Shown one piece after another: positions 43,480 through 56,000 of a DNA stretch of 64,000 bases; the stretch's first letter is position 1; each line of letters begins with the position of its first letter. Origin of the DNA: Impatiens glandulifera (taxonomy: Eukaryota > Streptophyta > Magnoliopsida > Ericales > Balsaminaceae); assembly GCF_907164915.1 (NCBI RefSeq), contig NC_061862.1, forward strand, positions 141,599,913 through 141,663,912, in the 5' to 3' direction. The notes below the pieces were generated by a model. That model ran no database searches. It was given only the letters and a program-made list of their open reading frames with translations, and was not told the DNA's origin. The position numbers and the translations under genes are program-made.

Positions 43480-46400
43480 CGTAAATGAATAATCTGTTTA
43501 CAATGCTTTCAATTCTAGTGAGTTTAAAAAACGGTAAATTCCAGTTCCTGCAGATATTCCAGTTTTGTTCCGTGCTTGGAATTCTTCTCCACGTTACCGC
43601 GAGGGCGCTGCAATCTGATACAATATCTTTTCATAACTTGTCAATGCTCATGCGGGTTCTGTCATATACTCTTGCATTCTGTTCTTGCCAAATGTTATAC
43701 ACCACTACTCCAAAGCCGCACTTGAACACGCTTGTTGCAAATCTATTTCCCTTGGCTTTGAGTAGTGCTGCTTCTTTGATTTCATTTCATTCGCTCGGGA
43801 AACTGATCAGCTCCAGACTTTTATAGAATCTGTCCCAAAGCTCCGAAGCAATACAGCAGCTCCTAAATATGTGATCTATGGTTTCTTCATTTCCTATGCA
43901 TAGAAGACAGCTCGCGTCCGGGATGCTCATATACTTACTGATATGATCACGAGTGTTGAGTCTTTCCCAGAAGGCGAGCCATAGGATGAACTGGTGTCGA
44001 GGGATAATCTTCGTTGACCATACAAGAGGAGCCCATTCTACTTTCTGTGTTTTTTCCCGGATTACCTCTCATATTTTCTTCAATACCAGCTTCCCATTGT
44101 CCTCAACTTTCCATTCATGAATATCCGGTCTGTCGTGTAGTTGTATGTTACTTATATGATCAAGTATCCTCTTTCCTTCTAGAATTCTTCTCAAGAGCAA
44201 GTTCCAATTCTCGTCTTTGATGTCTCTGATTTTCGCTTTTGCGCAGTCCCTTCTGATACGAGTATTTTGAAACTCCTCCTTGTCGATGATAGGCTGGTTT
44301 TCAAACCAAGGGTCGTGTCAGAATAGAGTGTTTTTCCCGTCCCCTAGTCGGATGTCATAAAGATATGCAATATCGCTTCTTAGTTTAAGAATCTTTTTTA
44401 GAGACCAGCTCATACCTTCGTGAATTTTGCAGGTCCAGATGCTGGTTTCGTGTTTCATAAACCTCGTATGCACCCATTTGATCCATAGTGACTCCTGGTT
44501 GCGCTCCAAAGCCCACAGATGCTTGAAGGTTAGAGCCTTGTTCCACTCGATACAGTTCTTCAAGTCGATGCCTCCCTCATCCTTCGGTTTGTAGATAGCG
44601 GTCCATTTGACTTTCTTTCCCCCTCTTCCACTACTACCCCATATAAAGTTTCTCATCTGCGTGTCGAGTTCCTTCATTACCTTCTTCGGAATGACCATTT
44701 GTTGCGCCCAATAGCCAACTATGCCCATAACCACAGTTTTGATAAGTTTGATCCTCCCTGCATAAGAAAGTTTTTTTGCTGCCCAGCCAGATATCGTGTT
44801 TTTTACCTTTTCAATCAGCGGCTTGCAGTGTGAGATCTCGATCTGCTTCGCAGTTAACGGAATTCCTAAGTACCTTATGGGAAAGCTGCCTTCCTTGATG
44901 CCCATGATGTTGAAGATGTCCTGCTTTGTTTCGTCCTTCACGCCTCCATAAAATGCCACACTTTTGCTTTCATTAATAGTTAAACATGTTACCTCAGAAA
45001 AGAACGTTAGTGCAGCCCTAATAGTTTTAATGGAATCAACGTTTGCGTGCGCTAGAATGAACAAATCGTCAGCAAAGCATAAATGTGTTACCTCCTCTAC
45101 CTCATAGAATGGGTGAAAGATATATGGACGATTCTTTCGGAACATCGCGAAGATGCTCTCAAAGATCACTATGATAGCTACGAAAAGGTAAGAAGAGAGG
45201 GGGTCCCCTTGCCTTACCCCGTTTTCACCCTTGAAATAGCCTTTGTGGACTCCATTGACGCTAACAACAAAGCAGGATCATGAAACGCATTGCATAATCC
45301 AATCGATAAAAATCATAGGAAAAGCAGAAACAACCAGAAAGTCTTGAATGCCTTCCCATCTAACAGAGTCGAAAGCTTTCTTGATATCTATTTTGAAAGC
45401 CACTCTCGGAGATATTTTCTTTTTCCCTTAGCCTTTTAATAGGCTCTGCATGAGAAGAATATTATGAGAGATTGTCCTACCGGGGATGAATGCAGATTGA
45501 TTAAGATTTATTATTTTTCCTATTACATTTTTAAAACGTTTAGAAATGATTTTTGAAATGATTTTATAAATCACATTGCAGCAGGAAATTGGTCTAAAAT
45601 CTTGTACTTTCTCAGGTACCGCAGTTTTGGGGATCAAGGTTAGGACCGCTGTATTCCATTGCTTTAACATCTTCCTGTTTTTGAAAAACTCCAGAACCCC
45701 ATCAGTAACATCTTTACCCACAACCGACCAATTATCTTTGAAGAACTATGCATTAAACCCATCAGGACCCGGGCTTTTATTCCCATCAATACTAAACAGA
45801 GCTTTTTTAACCTCAACCTTCGTGACAACCCTTATCAACTCGCGACTATCTTCTGCAGAGATTTTCCTATCAATAATTTGATACAAGGTATTCAGGTGAC
45901 TTTGATGCTGCTTTCTTGTACCCATAAGCTGCTTATAGAAATCAATAGCCAGATCTTGGACACCCTTTTGACCCTGATTATATTCACCATCATCATTCTT
46001 CAGCCTGTACACATTGTTTCTCATGTTTCTAGCCTTGCATTTTTTGTAGAAGAAAGTTGTGTTTTTGTCACCCAACGAAAGCCAGTTCTGTCTTGATTTC
46101 TGTCTAACAAAATTCTCTTCAAGTAGACTCAGCTTCCTGAAGTTTTCAAGCGCATATCTTTCTGTTTCATTGAGTTGTTCATCACTATCATCTCTTAATA
46201 ACTTTTTCTGAACCTCTTCCAGTTCTTCTCTAGCAGCCAGAACTCTATTGGAGATATTTTGATGAACTTCTTCTTGTCAAAGCTTTGGAGATGATTCTTC
46301 AGAAGCTTAAGCTTCTCAGAAACCCTGTAGATGTTGGAACCTCTGACATCTGTTGACCATACACTTTCGAGAATACTCTTGAATTTATCATTATCCATCC

Positions 46401-47142
46401 AGAAATTGAAAATTTTAAAGGGCCTTTTGAATCTTTCTTCTTTTTCCCAAAACAAATTAATCGGGCAGTGATCAGATATACCCGAATTCAAAACATGAAG
46501 TTGACATCTCGAAAATTGGTTAATCCAGTTCTCATTTACCAGACATCTGTCAATTCTACTTTTTCTAATTTGCTCATTCCCTCTCGTAGAAGACCAAGTG
46601 AAGAAGTTCCCATAATTGGTAGGCTCAATACAACCCATATCTCTGATGAAGTCATTAAAGTCAATCATATCCCGAGTAATTTCAGATTCTGGGCTACGAT
46701 CAGATTCGTTTCTGGTTACGTTGTAATCACCGAGGACAGCCCAAGATTTATCAATACCGATCTTGTTTCTAAGACAATTCCAGAGGAGTCTTCTGCCAGT
46801 GCTTGAGTTGCTACCATAGACAATAGCAAGATTAAACACGATTCTTGTGATTCTGTCTTTGACCTCCACCAGGATTGTTTGATCATTCGAAAAGAGAGTC
46901 ATCACCTCAACAACTTTGTTATCCCAAATAATCCAGATTCTGCCCGTTTTGTCATTTGAGTTGTGAATGATTTCCCAGCTACTATCAATACACAGTTTGC
47001 TAACCTTCTCAACGTTCCGACTTTTGACTTTTGTCTCAAGAATACCCATAATAGTGATCTTCTGATTCTCAATGATCCTCTTGATTTATTTTAATTTTAG
47101 AGGGTCATTGAGTCCCCATATGTTCCATGTCACTATATTCAT
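43480..47142 (-). pseudogene. LINE ORF2 (endonuclease-reverse transcriptase), broken
   Basis: Start MNIVTWNIWGLNDPLK at 47142, typical of plant L1 ORF2. The endonuclease domain (47100-46400) keeps LETKVK, AVLGDYNVTRN, FTWSSTRG, SRIDRCLVN and SDHCPINLFW. A frameshift near 46275 leads to LSLGDKNTTFFYKKCKARN. RT has KSPGPDGFNA, VLTLIPK, DFRPISCCNV, QSAFIPGR, AFKIDIKKAFDSV, GVRQGDPLS and CFADDLFILAHAN (catalytic FADD, about 45065). The zinc-binding tail is at 44040-43800 (KIIPRHQF, CLLC). In-frame stops lie after LKLK (about 47088), FNA (45746), LLKG (45428) and QCVS (about 45283). Otherwise it is well kept, so inactivation is not ancient. Confidence 0.88.
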
Positions 47143-50127
47143 CAATGAATATAAGTGTTGGGTTCCTGACTTTCCAGACTGTCCTAGACCTCTTCATCAG
47201 AGAAATCATAAGCATCACTTGCCTCACTATCCTCAATGGCTACAGTTTGATTACATGGAATACTATTTCATTGAGTGAGGGTTACCTCATGTAGATCTCA
47301 TCTTCTTCCGTGATAGATTTAGTAGCTTCTGGATCCAGGATCTTTCTGCTTTGTCTTCGATTTTCATCTTGTTCTGCTTTAGTAGGTCTTTTCTGACTTT
47401 GAACCTCTTCACTACTGGATTCATGTTTGTTATCGGTTTTAATTTTCCCTACTTCAGAACTAAGGCTCACTGTCTTATTCAAGACCAAATTGTCTTCTTC
47501 TGCACTTGATCTTTTGATTTCACAAACCAAGATTTCCCAGTCCATTCTCAAGAGCTTCTTTATTACTTATTCCAAGATTCTCCTGTTCATCATCTCGAAA
47601 GGTGGCTCTGAGTCAAAGGATCGGGTCATTTCGAATTTTGATGACATTGTTTTTTCGGTTCCTGCTTGCATTCCTAGAACTGTGAAGAGTAGACTCACGA
47701 CCTATTAGAGTGCCTTCAGATCCAATTTTGCTTGTTTCATATGGGCTAAGTATTCCCCGTCCCATAGATCTTTGAATTTCAGAAACTTTGGAACTAGGAC
47801 ATGTAGTTACATCAAGACCAGTTCTTTGATCAGTATTGAGATCGGTGGAGTTAGGACCAACAATAGTATCATCCACAATAATAGGACTTGTGCCAGTATC
47901 AGGACCAATATAGTCGGGATCAGCAATGGTTGCACATTTTTCATCAGGACCTGTAGTAGCAAGTCCGGTAGCTTGAGTAGTTTTATGATTAACAAGTCCA
48001 AGACCAGGCTTAATATGGTCAATATGGCTAGGAATAGTAGCTTTATGAGAAACTCTAGAACTGGTGTGTCTATGTCCTGCTTTATCAGGCTCGATACCCT
48101 GACCAGGACTGACATTTTGAACAGGACCTATTCTTGAGAAAACAGAATCCCTAGGACCGGTGCCCTGAACCTGACCAATATGATCAACGTTAGTAGGGCC
48201 AGCTTGTACCCTTACCCACTTCATTCTTTTTCCTATCTTCTTCTTTACCGTTATATGTTCTTTCTTTTGGTTGCCCATCTTATCATCCTTAGTGCGTTCA
48301 TTGCTGTTAAGCTCAGACCTGTTCACATTTCTCTCAACCTGAGCCCGGTTAGAGTCATTGATATTGCTTACTTGAGTGTTGTTATTGGCCTTCGATTTTA
48401 GATTATTATTGATTGGACATTTATTCGTAGCGTGTGTGAAAGTGCTACACCATATATATCGATTTGGTTTCCATTCGTATTATACTCCAATGTCAAATAA
48501 ATTTCCCAGTCTATCTTTAAGTTCAAGCTTGATTGGAAGAGAGCTACTTGGATGGATTTCGACACTAACTCTGGCCACAGATGCACGCTCGTAGCCTTCC
48601 ATTGCTGGGTCAAACATAAGTGGTTTGCCTATAATGCTTGAAATATAGGCCAGGCCCATCGGGTTGCACATGTGTGGTGGAACATTCTTGAGATTCACCC
48701 AGATTTGTTCAAGTTCAGGCGGTCTATGATTAGTATTAAGTTCCTCGCTCCACTTGTACAACTTGAATCTTTTCCCCCTGATAAAAGTATATTCGCTCTC
48801 TATGACCGACTTTATTTCGCTTCCATTCCTGAATGATAGAAAGTAGAATCCGTGATCATTGATTGTGATCCTCTCTAGACCAGAGGATTCCCACTGACCC
48901 ATCAACGTTCTTTTAACCTCAGCAAATGGTGCCTTCATGTTGCCCATAAAATGACCAACTATGACAAACTCCCATGCATTGACACATTTTTCTTCAATTT
49001 TTGGAGGGAGCTCAAACCGGTGCGGATGATCAAGTGTAATTACCTTTGGGAATAAGGTGTCTATCTGGAATTTTCCCTTTTCTGGATCGCTCATGGCATT
49101 TCCATTCCACACCTTTCATTCTTTCCAGATTTTGTTTGGGTTGCTCATGATTGTGTACACCTTTGTTTTATTACATTTCGAAATTTCCTTCATGGCGTCA
49201 ACCGTCCACTTGATCACTTCATCATATTGGTCTTTGTTGAAGAGATTCCAATTCTTTAGATAGTGACTGTTTAACTGAGCATTCAATTGATCATTTCTTT
49301 TTTGGGGCATCGTAATCTCTTGTTTATTAATTTGGAAAAATAGCTTCTTCATCTAGTTTCTCAGTCCTGCCAAATTTGCTATTTCGTTTTTCCTCATTGA
49401 CCACGTTGGACCAGCAGTAGGATCCTTGTTATCAGCCTGAGTATTTTCTTTGCCAAGAATTGCAGCAGTAGGAGGAGCTGAGGAGATGACTGTTTCAGGG
49501 ATGCTATCTTTCCTGACTTGTTTGTTCTTTTCGGCCCATCTAACCTTATATTTCCCACAAAACCGTTGCCTTCAATTGTTCTGATCTTCTTTAGAATATC
49601 CCCTTTAGTGCTCTTCTCTTGTGTATCAGTTTTCCTCTTTTGAATGCTATCAATTGGCATTTCAGGATCCAGATTAACGATTGGAGAAAACACACCCATG
49701 TTCAATATCTCAGGGTTAGCCTCGGGTGTCACAGTTTCCTTGAGATTTACTTCAGCATTCTTCTTAGAACTTGAGTTATTTGCCTTCATATTTTTCCTTT
49801 CTTTGATTTTCGATCCATTCTTACCCTTCTTAGTTGTTTTAGAATTATTCGATCCGGTTTCTTGATCGATCTTTTCAATTTCAGCACTTGTTTTGGAAGA
49901 ATTATGCCTCTTTGCTTTTGGTTTGATCTTTGTTGCCGATATCTTCTTCATGGACTTATGATATTTGAGGTCGCATATTATTGTTTCATCATAGTCAGTG
50001 CTATCGTCTGATTCCAAATCAACATTTATGCTTTGGTTCTTTTGATTCGACCGGTGGCTCATAGCTTTGTTAGTAGATTTATTATCTTGGCGATTAGGAC
50101 CGGTAGAAGGTAGATATGTGATGTCAG

Positions 50128-50310
50128 GACCGGCATTTAAAGAGATAGGACCGGCATTAGAAGAGCTAGGACTGGAATTAGAAGAGCTAGGACTGGCATT
50201 AGAAGAGCTAGGACCAGCATTTGAAGAGCTATGACCGGCGTTTGAAGAGCTAGGACCGGCATTTGAAGAGCTAGGACCGGCATTTGAAGATATATGACCA
50301 ATGCCATGAG
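50128..50310 (-). repeat. 21-bp coding minisatellite (PSSSNAG) in LINE ORF1
   Basis: About eight copies of AGCTCTTCAAATGCCGGTCCT (or its complement) keep codon phase on the minus strand, giving Pro-Ser-Ser-Ser-Asn-Ala-Gly repeats. Confidence 0.85.
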
Positions 50311-50356
50311 TAGTTTTAGTGTGTCCAGGACCGACGTGTTCAGGATCAATAATCTT

Positions 50357-50480
50357 TTTTAGACCCAGCCAAGCAAAAACCGTTGGCTAACCCCATATTA
50401 GACTCGGCCAAGCGAAAATCGTTGGTTAACCCTTCATCAGACCCGGCCAAGCGAAAACCGTTGGCTAATTCTTCCAGTTT
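50357..50480 (-). repeat. ~48-bp coding repeat (LANGFRLAGS) in LINE ORF1
   Basis: Three direct copies of a unit containing CGGCCAAGCGAAAACCGTTG with GCTAA next to it. On the minus strand they read LANGFRLAGSDEG, LTNDFRLAESNMG and LANGFCLAGSKKD. Confidence 0.85.
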
Positions 50481-52042
50481 CATACATTCTTCACCTCTTA
50501 TACCCTGACTTATATTCTGACCCAACTTATTTTTATCTTCCATGAGATCCATACCCAGACCCAGATTGTCATTCATGATGTCATCAATCAACGAATCAAG
50601 TTCAGTTCATCATCCTTTAGATCTGTATTATTATGTTTTTCTAATTTAGCTGAATTTATTTCCATGAATAGCTCTAACTCAGATTCAATTTCTTCAGTGT
50701 TTCCAGATTCTGTTAGACTATGTCCTTTAACAGTTTCAGCTAGATGTGCAGGCTGTTTAGAAGATCCTGCAATTTTAGCCTCAGTTTCAGAATCCTGGGC
50801 GCATTTAGTGTCTTCTGTCCAACCTTTTTCAAGCCTAATACATAGTCTGGATATCTGACTTTCTATTTGATCCTTAGCAGGACAGGTAGACTTAGCATTA
50901 ATGGAACCCGAGTCTTTTAGATTTGTAAGATTTCTCATTGCAGAACAAGACTCTGAAATTATATCCTTCTTTGGACCTAATACACTATGAGCAGCTGATA
51001 TCTCCAACCCTGTAGAGGCAATTTCAAAATGATCTATTTTGCCCAGTTTAGCATCCTCTCTAGCAGGACCGGTAAAATTTGTTTTCTGATCTTTCTTTGC
51101 ACCTGAATTACCCAAACTGTCATGTTTTCCTGCTTCTGAAACTGACCCCGACCTTGTAATATTTTTAGAACCTAGTAATTCTCGATCAACAGTCTTATTC
51201 AGCTCTGTCATACTTACCTCAATAGGAACACCAGTACCAACTTCAGTATGATCATTTAAAACAGACATAAATCTCAGCATAATGTTTTCACCTGATTCAG
51301 AAACAGACCCCAATTTTGAGTTTTCAATAGGACCCAATAAACCTGTACAATTTATGTCATTTTCCTGCATTACCTTAGAGCCTTTTTGACAGATTATCTC
51401 CAACATTGGGACCGAATTTTCAGCACAAGCGACCAGATTGTCATCAATTTCAACAAGACAAGATTTTAAATCCAATTTCCCAACAGAATGACCGGTCAGG
51501 TCTAGGGTACCAATCAGCGACTTTAACGGTCCATTCTGTGTAGCAAGTCCAGTAACAACAGAATTTTTTGGAATTAAAGTCCTATCATTTCTATATGCAG
51601 TATTGTCTTTTCCTATCAATTCAATCATATCATTTCTATTATGAACATGCATATTGTTACAGTATGAATTCCCAATAGAACTATTCTCATGTAATTCATC
51701 AGCATGTGGAAAAGAACTCATACCCGATGATGTATTTGGCATAGAATCAATAGGCGCATATTCTCCGTTGTTTCGGACTTCATCCATGATTTCTGGTTTC
51801 TGCTTCCTGGGATTGTTAAGAGACCTGCGAGTTCGTCTATCAGACATAGCCTTGCTGCTTGTCGACGGCCCCTTCAGCACCTTCTTAGGATCATCAGGGA
51901 GGACTTGAAGGACGCCCTTGCCCGAGTAACTACACTGGACGGGCGCGTACCAGTCATTGGAAAGATCAAGCGCAAACTGCATAATCTTCAAAGGAGCCAT
52001 AGAGGTTGGAATTCTGCAACAAAGGGTGGGCGCAAACAGCAC

Positions 52043-52797
52043 GATTGGAAACCAATCGCACCGGAACAGGGGCTTGAAAATAATTGCTCAAATAAGAAAG
52101 GGTTTAATCAATTTTGGAACGGTCTGTAGCTACAAAAGCTTCCTCCAGACCGAACACTTGATTCAAACGGCGATAAAGAAGTTCAATAGAGACCTACTCG
52201 CGCCTCGCGGTGTGGTTTGATGTCCCGACCGATGTCCGAACTAACCTGTAAACGAAAAGTGAGAAGAGGAGGGCGACCGACGCCGATTCGACGTCAAGTC
52301 TCTACAGAAGGGGGTTTGACGAAATGCTCCGATCAACGGTAAGAGAAGATGACCGCGACCGTTCCTTGCACAACAGAACACATTCCAGAGGGCGCACGAC
52401 AACCGATCGAAGGTGCTGGAGGATGGCGACTGACTTCTGATGTAGAAGCGCAGTCGCGGCGAGAATCCGTGTCGTTTGTATTATTCGTGCCGATTGTGCC
52501 GATCGTGCCGATTGTGCCGAATGTGCCGATTGTACCGATTGTGCCGATCGTGCCGATCGTGCCGAAAACGACCTAAATATCCGATCTAGAAACTATAATC
52601 GTGATTTCTCCCGATTCCTCCGTTCAAATTGAAATTCCTTCGATTAGATTGTAGGGGGAAAGAGACGCACCTGCTGGAGAAATTTTAGATCATTCCGATG
52701 TCAAAAGCTCCGGCGGCGTTGATGTGCAGGTCGTGCCCGATGTGAGAAAAAAAATCTTCAGAGAAAAATTCTCTCTCTAAGTGCGTTTCTCTCACAA
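52043..52797 (-). other. LINE 5' region (promoter/5' UTR)
   Basis: GC-richer than its surroundings, with no conserved protein. It contains the 9-bp minisatellite and, at its outer end (minus strand), CTTAGAGAGAGAATTTTTCT. Internal promoters of L1 elements lie in this position, so promoter activity is a reasonable inference. Confidence 0.5.
52487..52567. repeat. 9-bp minisatellite GTGCCGATT x9
   Basis: Nine consecutive 9-base units, GTGCCGATT or GTGCCGATC with single-base variants (GTGCCGAAT, GTACCGATT). On the plus strand one frame gives VPI repeats; this is a by-product rather than a gene. Confidence 0.95.
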
Positions 52798-52986
52798 TTT
52801 ATTTAAAACTTCCAACAGATACTTAACTTCTCTCAACAATACCTCTAACAATTCTGATTAAATGTTCGTAACAACACTTAACAGTTAATTAACTGTTATA
52901 AACCATCTAACAAATTACAAAAAAATATATTTAACAATTATAAATTAAGGACTTATACTCAACAATATTCATCAATTATTTCTTCA
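52798..52986 (-). repeat. 3' LTR of the copia element, inner piece
   Basis: TTTATTTAAAACTTCCAACA through CATCAATTATTTCTTCA parallels 56553-56748. A duplicated stretch, ATCAATTATAAATCAAAGAC (52997-53016), follows just outside, as if the LTR edge had been copied. Confidence 0.8.
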
Positions 52987-53059
52987 TCAATATTCATCAA
53001 TTATAAATCAAAGACTTATACTCAACAATATCAATGAAAATCTTGTAAGAATAACTTGA

Positions 53060-56000
53060 ATCTCAATTCTTGAAATTGTTAGACTTCAAGTGCTTTGGTA
53101 AATATATCTGCATTTTGTAAGACAGAAACAACATGTGTTGAAGAAATAAAACCTTCTTTATACTTATTTCTTACCATATATGACAATCAATGTCAATATA
53201 CTTTGTTCGTTCATTAAATACTGGATTATGTGTTATATGCATTGCAGCTTTGTTGTCACAATGAAAAATAATTGGTAATTCAACCTGCATTTTAAAATTA
53301 GGAAGAAAAAAACTAATTCATTGTAACTCACAAATTGTGACTATCATACTCCTATATTCAGCTTCAGTTGAAGATCTAGAAATAATTTATTGTTCCTTAG
53401 TCTTCCATGCTATTAATGCATTTCATGCATATATACAATATCCAGAAAGAGATTTACAAGTGTCAAAACATGATGCCCAATCACTATCCAAAAAGCAGTG
53501 ATTTTAAGATTATTCTGAGATGAATAAAATAAACCCAATGATGGTGTTCCTTTCAAATATTTGATAACTTGAATTGCTTCATTAAAATGTGATTGAAAAG
53601 ACTTATTAATATATTAGCTAAGTTGTTGAACTAAATAAGCAATGTCTAACCTAGTAAAGTTCAAATATAACATTCTTCCAACCAATTTTCTATATTTTTC
53701 ACAGTCACAAAGAGAATCATCAATTGGTTCTTTGGTAAGTTTAATACCTTCAATCATATAAGTGAATGTTGGTTTACCACCAATCAAACCTAAATCTGAA
53801 ACCAAATCAAGTATATACTTTCTTTGATTTATGTAAATTCCTTTATCAATTTACATTATTTCAAGACCTAAAAAATATTTAGCATTTCTTAGATCTTTAA
53901 TTTGAAATCTAATATTAATAGCTTCTTTAACATTAAATATTTTATGAATTCCCTTCTATAAGAATATCATCTGCATACATTAATAAACAAATGATATGAA
54001 TGCCTTCAGTTTTAATAAACAAACAATGGTCATTTTCAGACTTAATAAAACCAATATCATTCAAAATATTATATATCTGTAAATACCATTGTTTAGATGA
54101 TTATTTCAGTCCATATAAATTTTTATTAAGTTTACATACCTATTTTTATAAAATACTTTCAAAACTTCCAGGTACTTTCATATATAAATCCTCTTCAAGA
54201 CAACCATGTAAGAAAGCATTATTTATATCTATTTGATGCAAAATACTATTTATTTGCAGCCGTTAATGCAAACAATACTCGTATTGTTACATTTTTAACT
54301 ATAGGAGCATAAAATTGATAAAAATATATTTAATCTATTTGATTATACCCCTTTGTCACTAATATGGCTTTGTACTTATCAATACTTCCATTTGCATTTA
54401 ATTTTGTCTTATAAATCCATCGACATCTAGTGAAATCATCCACTATAGTCAACATATATGGTGAATCTATAATGGGCGGTTCTCGATATGGTCCCCATAT
54501 GTATTCATTCAAAAAAATTCATAGTTTTAGAGACACTTTGTTTGAAAGGTAATATTTGCATTTTTGCAAGAGGACATGTGTAACAATGAATTTTTTTTAT
54601 TAACCAAGTCAGAAAATACATATTTTAATATACCATTTGCTGAGTGTCCAAGTCTCTCATGGAAAAGAGAGAAATCAACAACATTATTAACATAGTTAAA
54701 ATAAAAAAAAAATATATTGTTCAAAGATGTACTGTCTTCAAGAAAATCTAGATTTTCAATCCTTTTCTCAATACTCACTTTGACCTCTTTATTAAGGTCC
54801 TATAAAAATCAATTGGATTATGAGAAAACCCAGTTCATCTTCTTTTCTTTTGTAAGTTTAGATACTGCTTTTAAACAATATTTGAAAGAAGGTGCAAATA
54901 ATACACCCTTAAGTTCAAAATTCTCAAAATATTCATTGTTCCTATTTTAGTTATGTTTCTACAAGTTTAATCTGCTAAGTACATTGTCTTAAGAAAATTA
55001 AGATTCTTAATATCACTATAAAAACTTTTGTTGTTACATATATGCCATAATGCTTCGGAATCAATTAACCATTTATTTTTTATGCCTATATATGTTCATT
55101 CATGTAAGGTTATAATCAAATATATTCAAATTAAATGAATTATGATAAGATGACTTACCTGTAGAGGAAGTGGAGCCACTTCCTTTATTCTTAATCTCTC
55201 GCATATTTTTCAAAAACTGTTTATACATTCAATATTCCTCCATCAATATGTCCTCAACATCTTCTTTTTCAGCAGTTGAATTTACTGCAATTTTTGTGTT
55301 CTTTCTCTTCACAGTTCCTTCCTTAGGCTGCTTCCACCAATCAGGATAGCCTACAAGCTTAAAACAGTCTTCCTTATATGTCATTTTTCTCCACATTGAG
55401 AACAATATACACTTTTGTTCTTACTCTTTTCAATAAATTGATTTACAGTCTTTGAATTTTCTTCTTTCATTATCATTATTGATTCTTGGTAAAGTCTCTT
55501 CTGTTTTGATTTCTTCTCCACATTTTGTAGCATTGTACATGATTTGTAAATGTCCGGCCAAGGATCTTGAAGTAGAATATGATCCTTCACATACTCGTAC
55601 CTCTCCTCTAGGCCCATTAGAAACTGTAATAGTTTTAGCTCTTCGTCATCCTGAAGCATTTTTGCTTCAAGATAACATTCATCACAATCAATTTTCATTC
55701 ATTGACATGTACACCTATGAAGTGGTTTCAATCCCATCATCTCATCCCATATAAGCCTTACTTTAGAGTAATATTTTCAAGGTGTAGATCTATTTGTTGC
55801 ACAAAGCTTATATCCTTTTGTAATCCATATCTTTTTGGTCCCTTGATGCCTTCATAGCGGGATTTTACTTCAAGCCACAGATCACGACTTGTTTTTTTTT
55901 ACTGAAATCTTTTACAATTTTTGGTTTGATCATATTCATAATTCATGCTCTACAATCTCCCATTGATCACCTTCATCAAATTCCATTTGGTTGAGAATAA

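Larger units (their letters stand above)
47282..52000 (-). pseudogene. LINE ORF1, unusually long, with DUF4283-like RNA-binding region; broken
   Basis: Likely start ATG at 52000 (MAPLKIMQFALDLSNDWY, LPDDPKK), open for 470 residues to 50588. Repeat-rich linkers follow: three 16-residue repeats around LANGFRLAGS (50357-50590), then seven-residue PSSSNAG repeats (50128-50310), and a Lys-rich stretch (50062-49394). The conserved core is at 49352-48480 (AWEFVIVGHFMG, SSGLERITINDHGFYFLSF, RGKRFKLYKWSE, LEQIWVNLKNVP), matching the DUF4283 domain of plant L1 ORF1. A stop precedes YEWKPNRYIWCSTFTHATNKC, a CCHC knuckle whose first Cys is replaced by Tyr. A Gly/Pro/Asp/Thr-rich tail runs to 47613, with a final piece to 47282. 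Frames change at least four times. At 4.7 kb it is far longer than usual L1 ORF1. Confidence 0.75.
43323..52797 (-). mobile_element. Full-length but inactive L1-type LINE
   Basis: About 9.5 kb on the minus strand: GC-richer 5' region with a 9-bp minisatellite (52.5 kb), a very long ORF1, a 140-base spacer, ORF2 with endonuclease, reverse transcriptase and zinc-binding tail, then a 3' end matching the truncated copy at 27163-27866. The tail is 16 C and 7 A (minus strand) instead of plain poly-A. It sits in the copia 3' LTR. About 27 bases of LTR are missing at the site, and no clear target duplication is seen. Confidence 0.85.

Noticed and set aside
50128..50349. Hydrophobic minus-strand repeat protein (MPVLAL repeats)
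   Set aside because: It is the wrong frame of the PSSSNAG coding repeat in LINE ORF1.
50128..50480. CRISPR-like array
   Set aside because: Regular repeats, but they are contiguous coding minisatellites without spacers, in a plant LINE.
47282..52000. Secreted or structural repeat protein gene of the host
   Set aside because: Position directly before LINE ORF2, the DUF4283-like core and the knuckle place it in the LINE.
52349..52576. Plus-strand protein with VPI repeats
   Set aside because: Produced by the 9-bp minisatellite in the 5' region of a minus-strand LINE; no conserved domain and no promoter.
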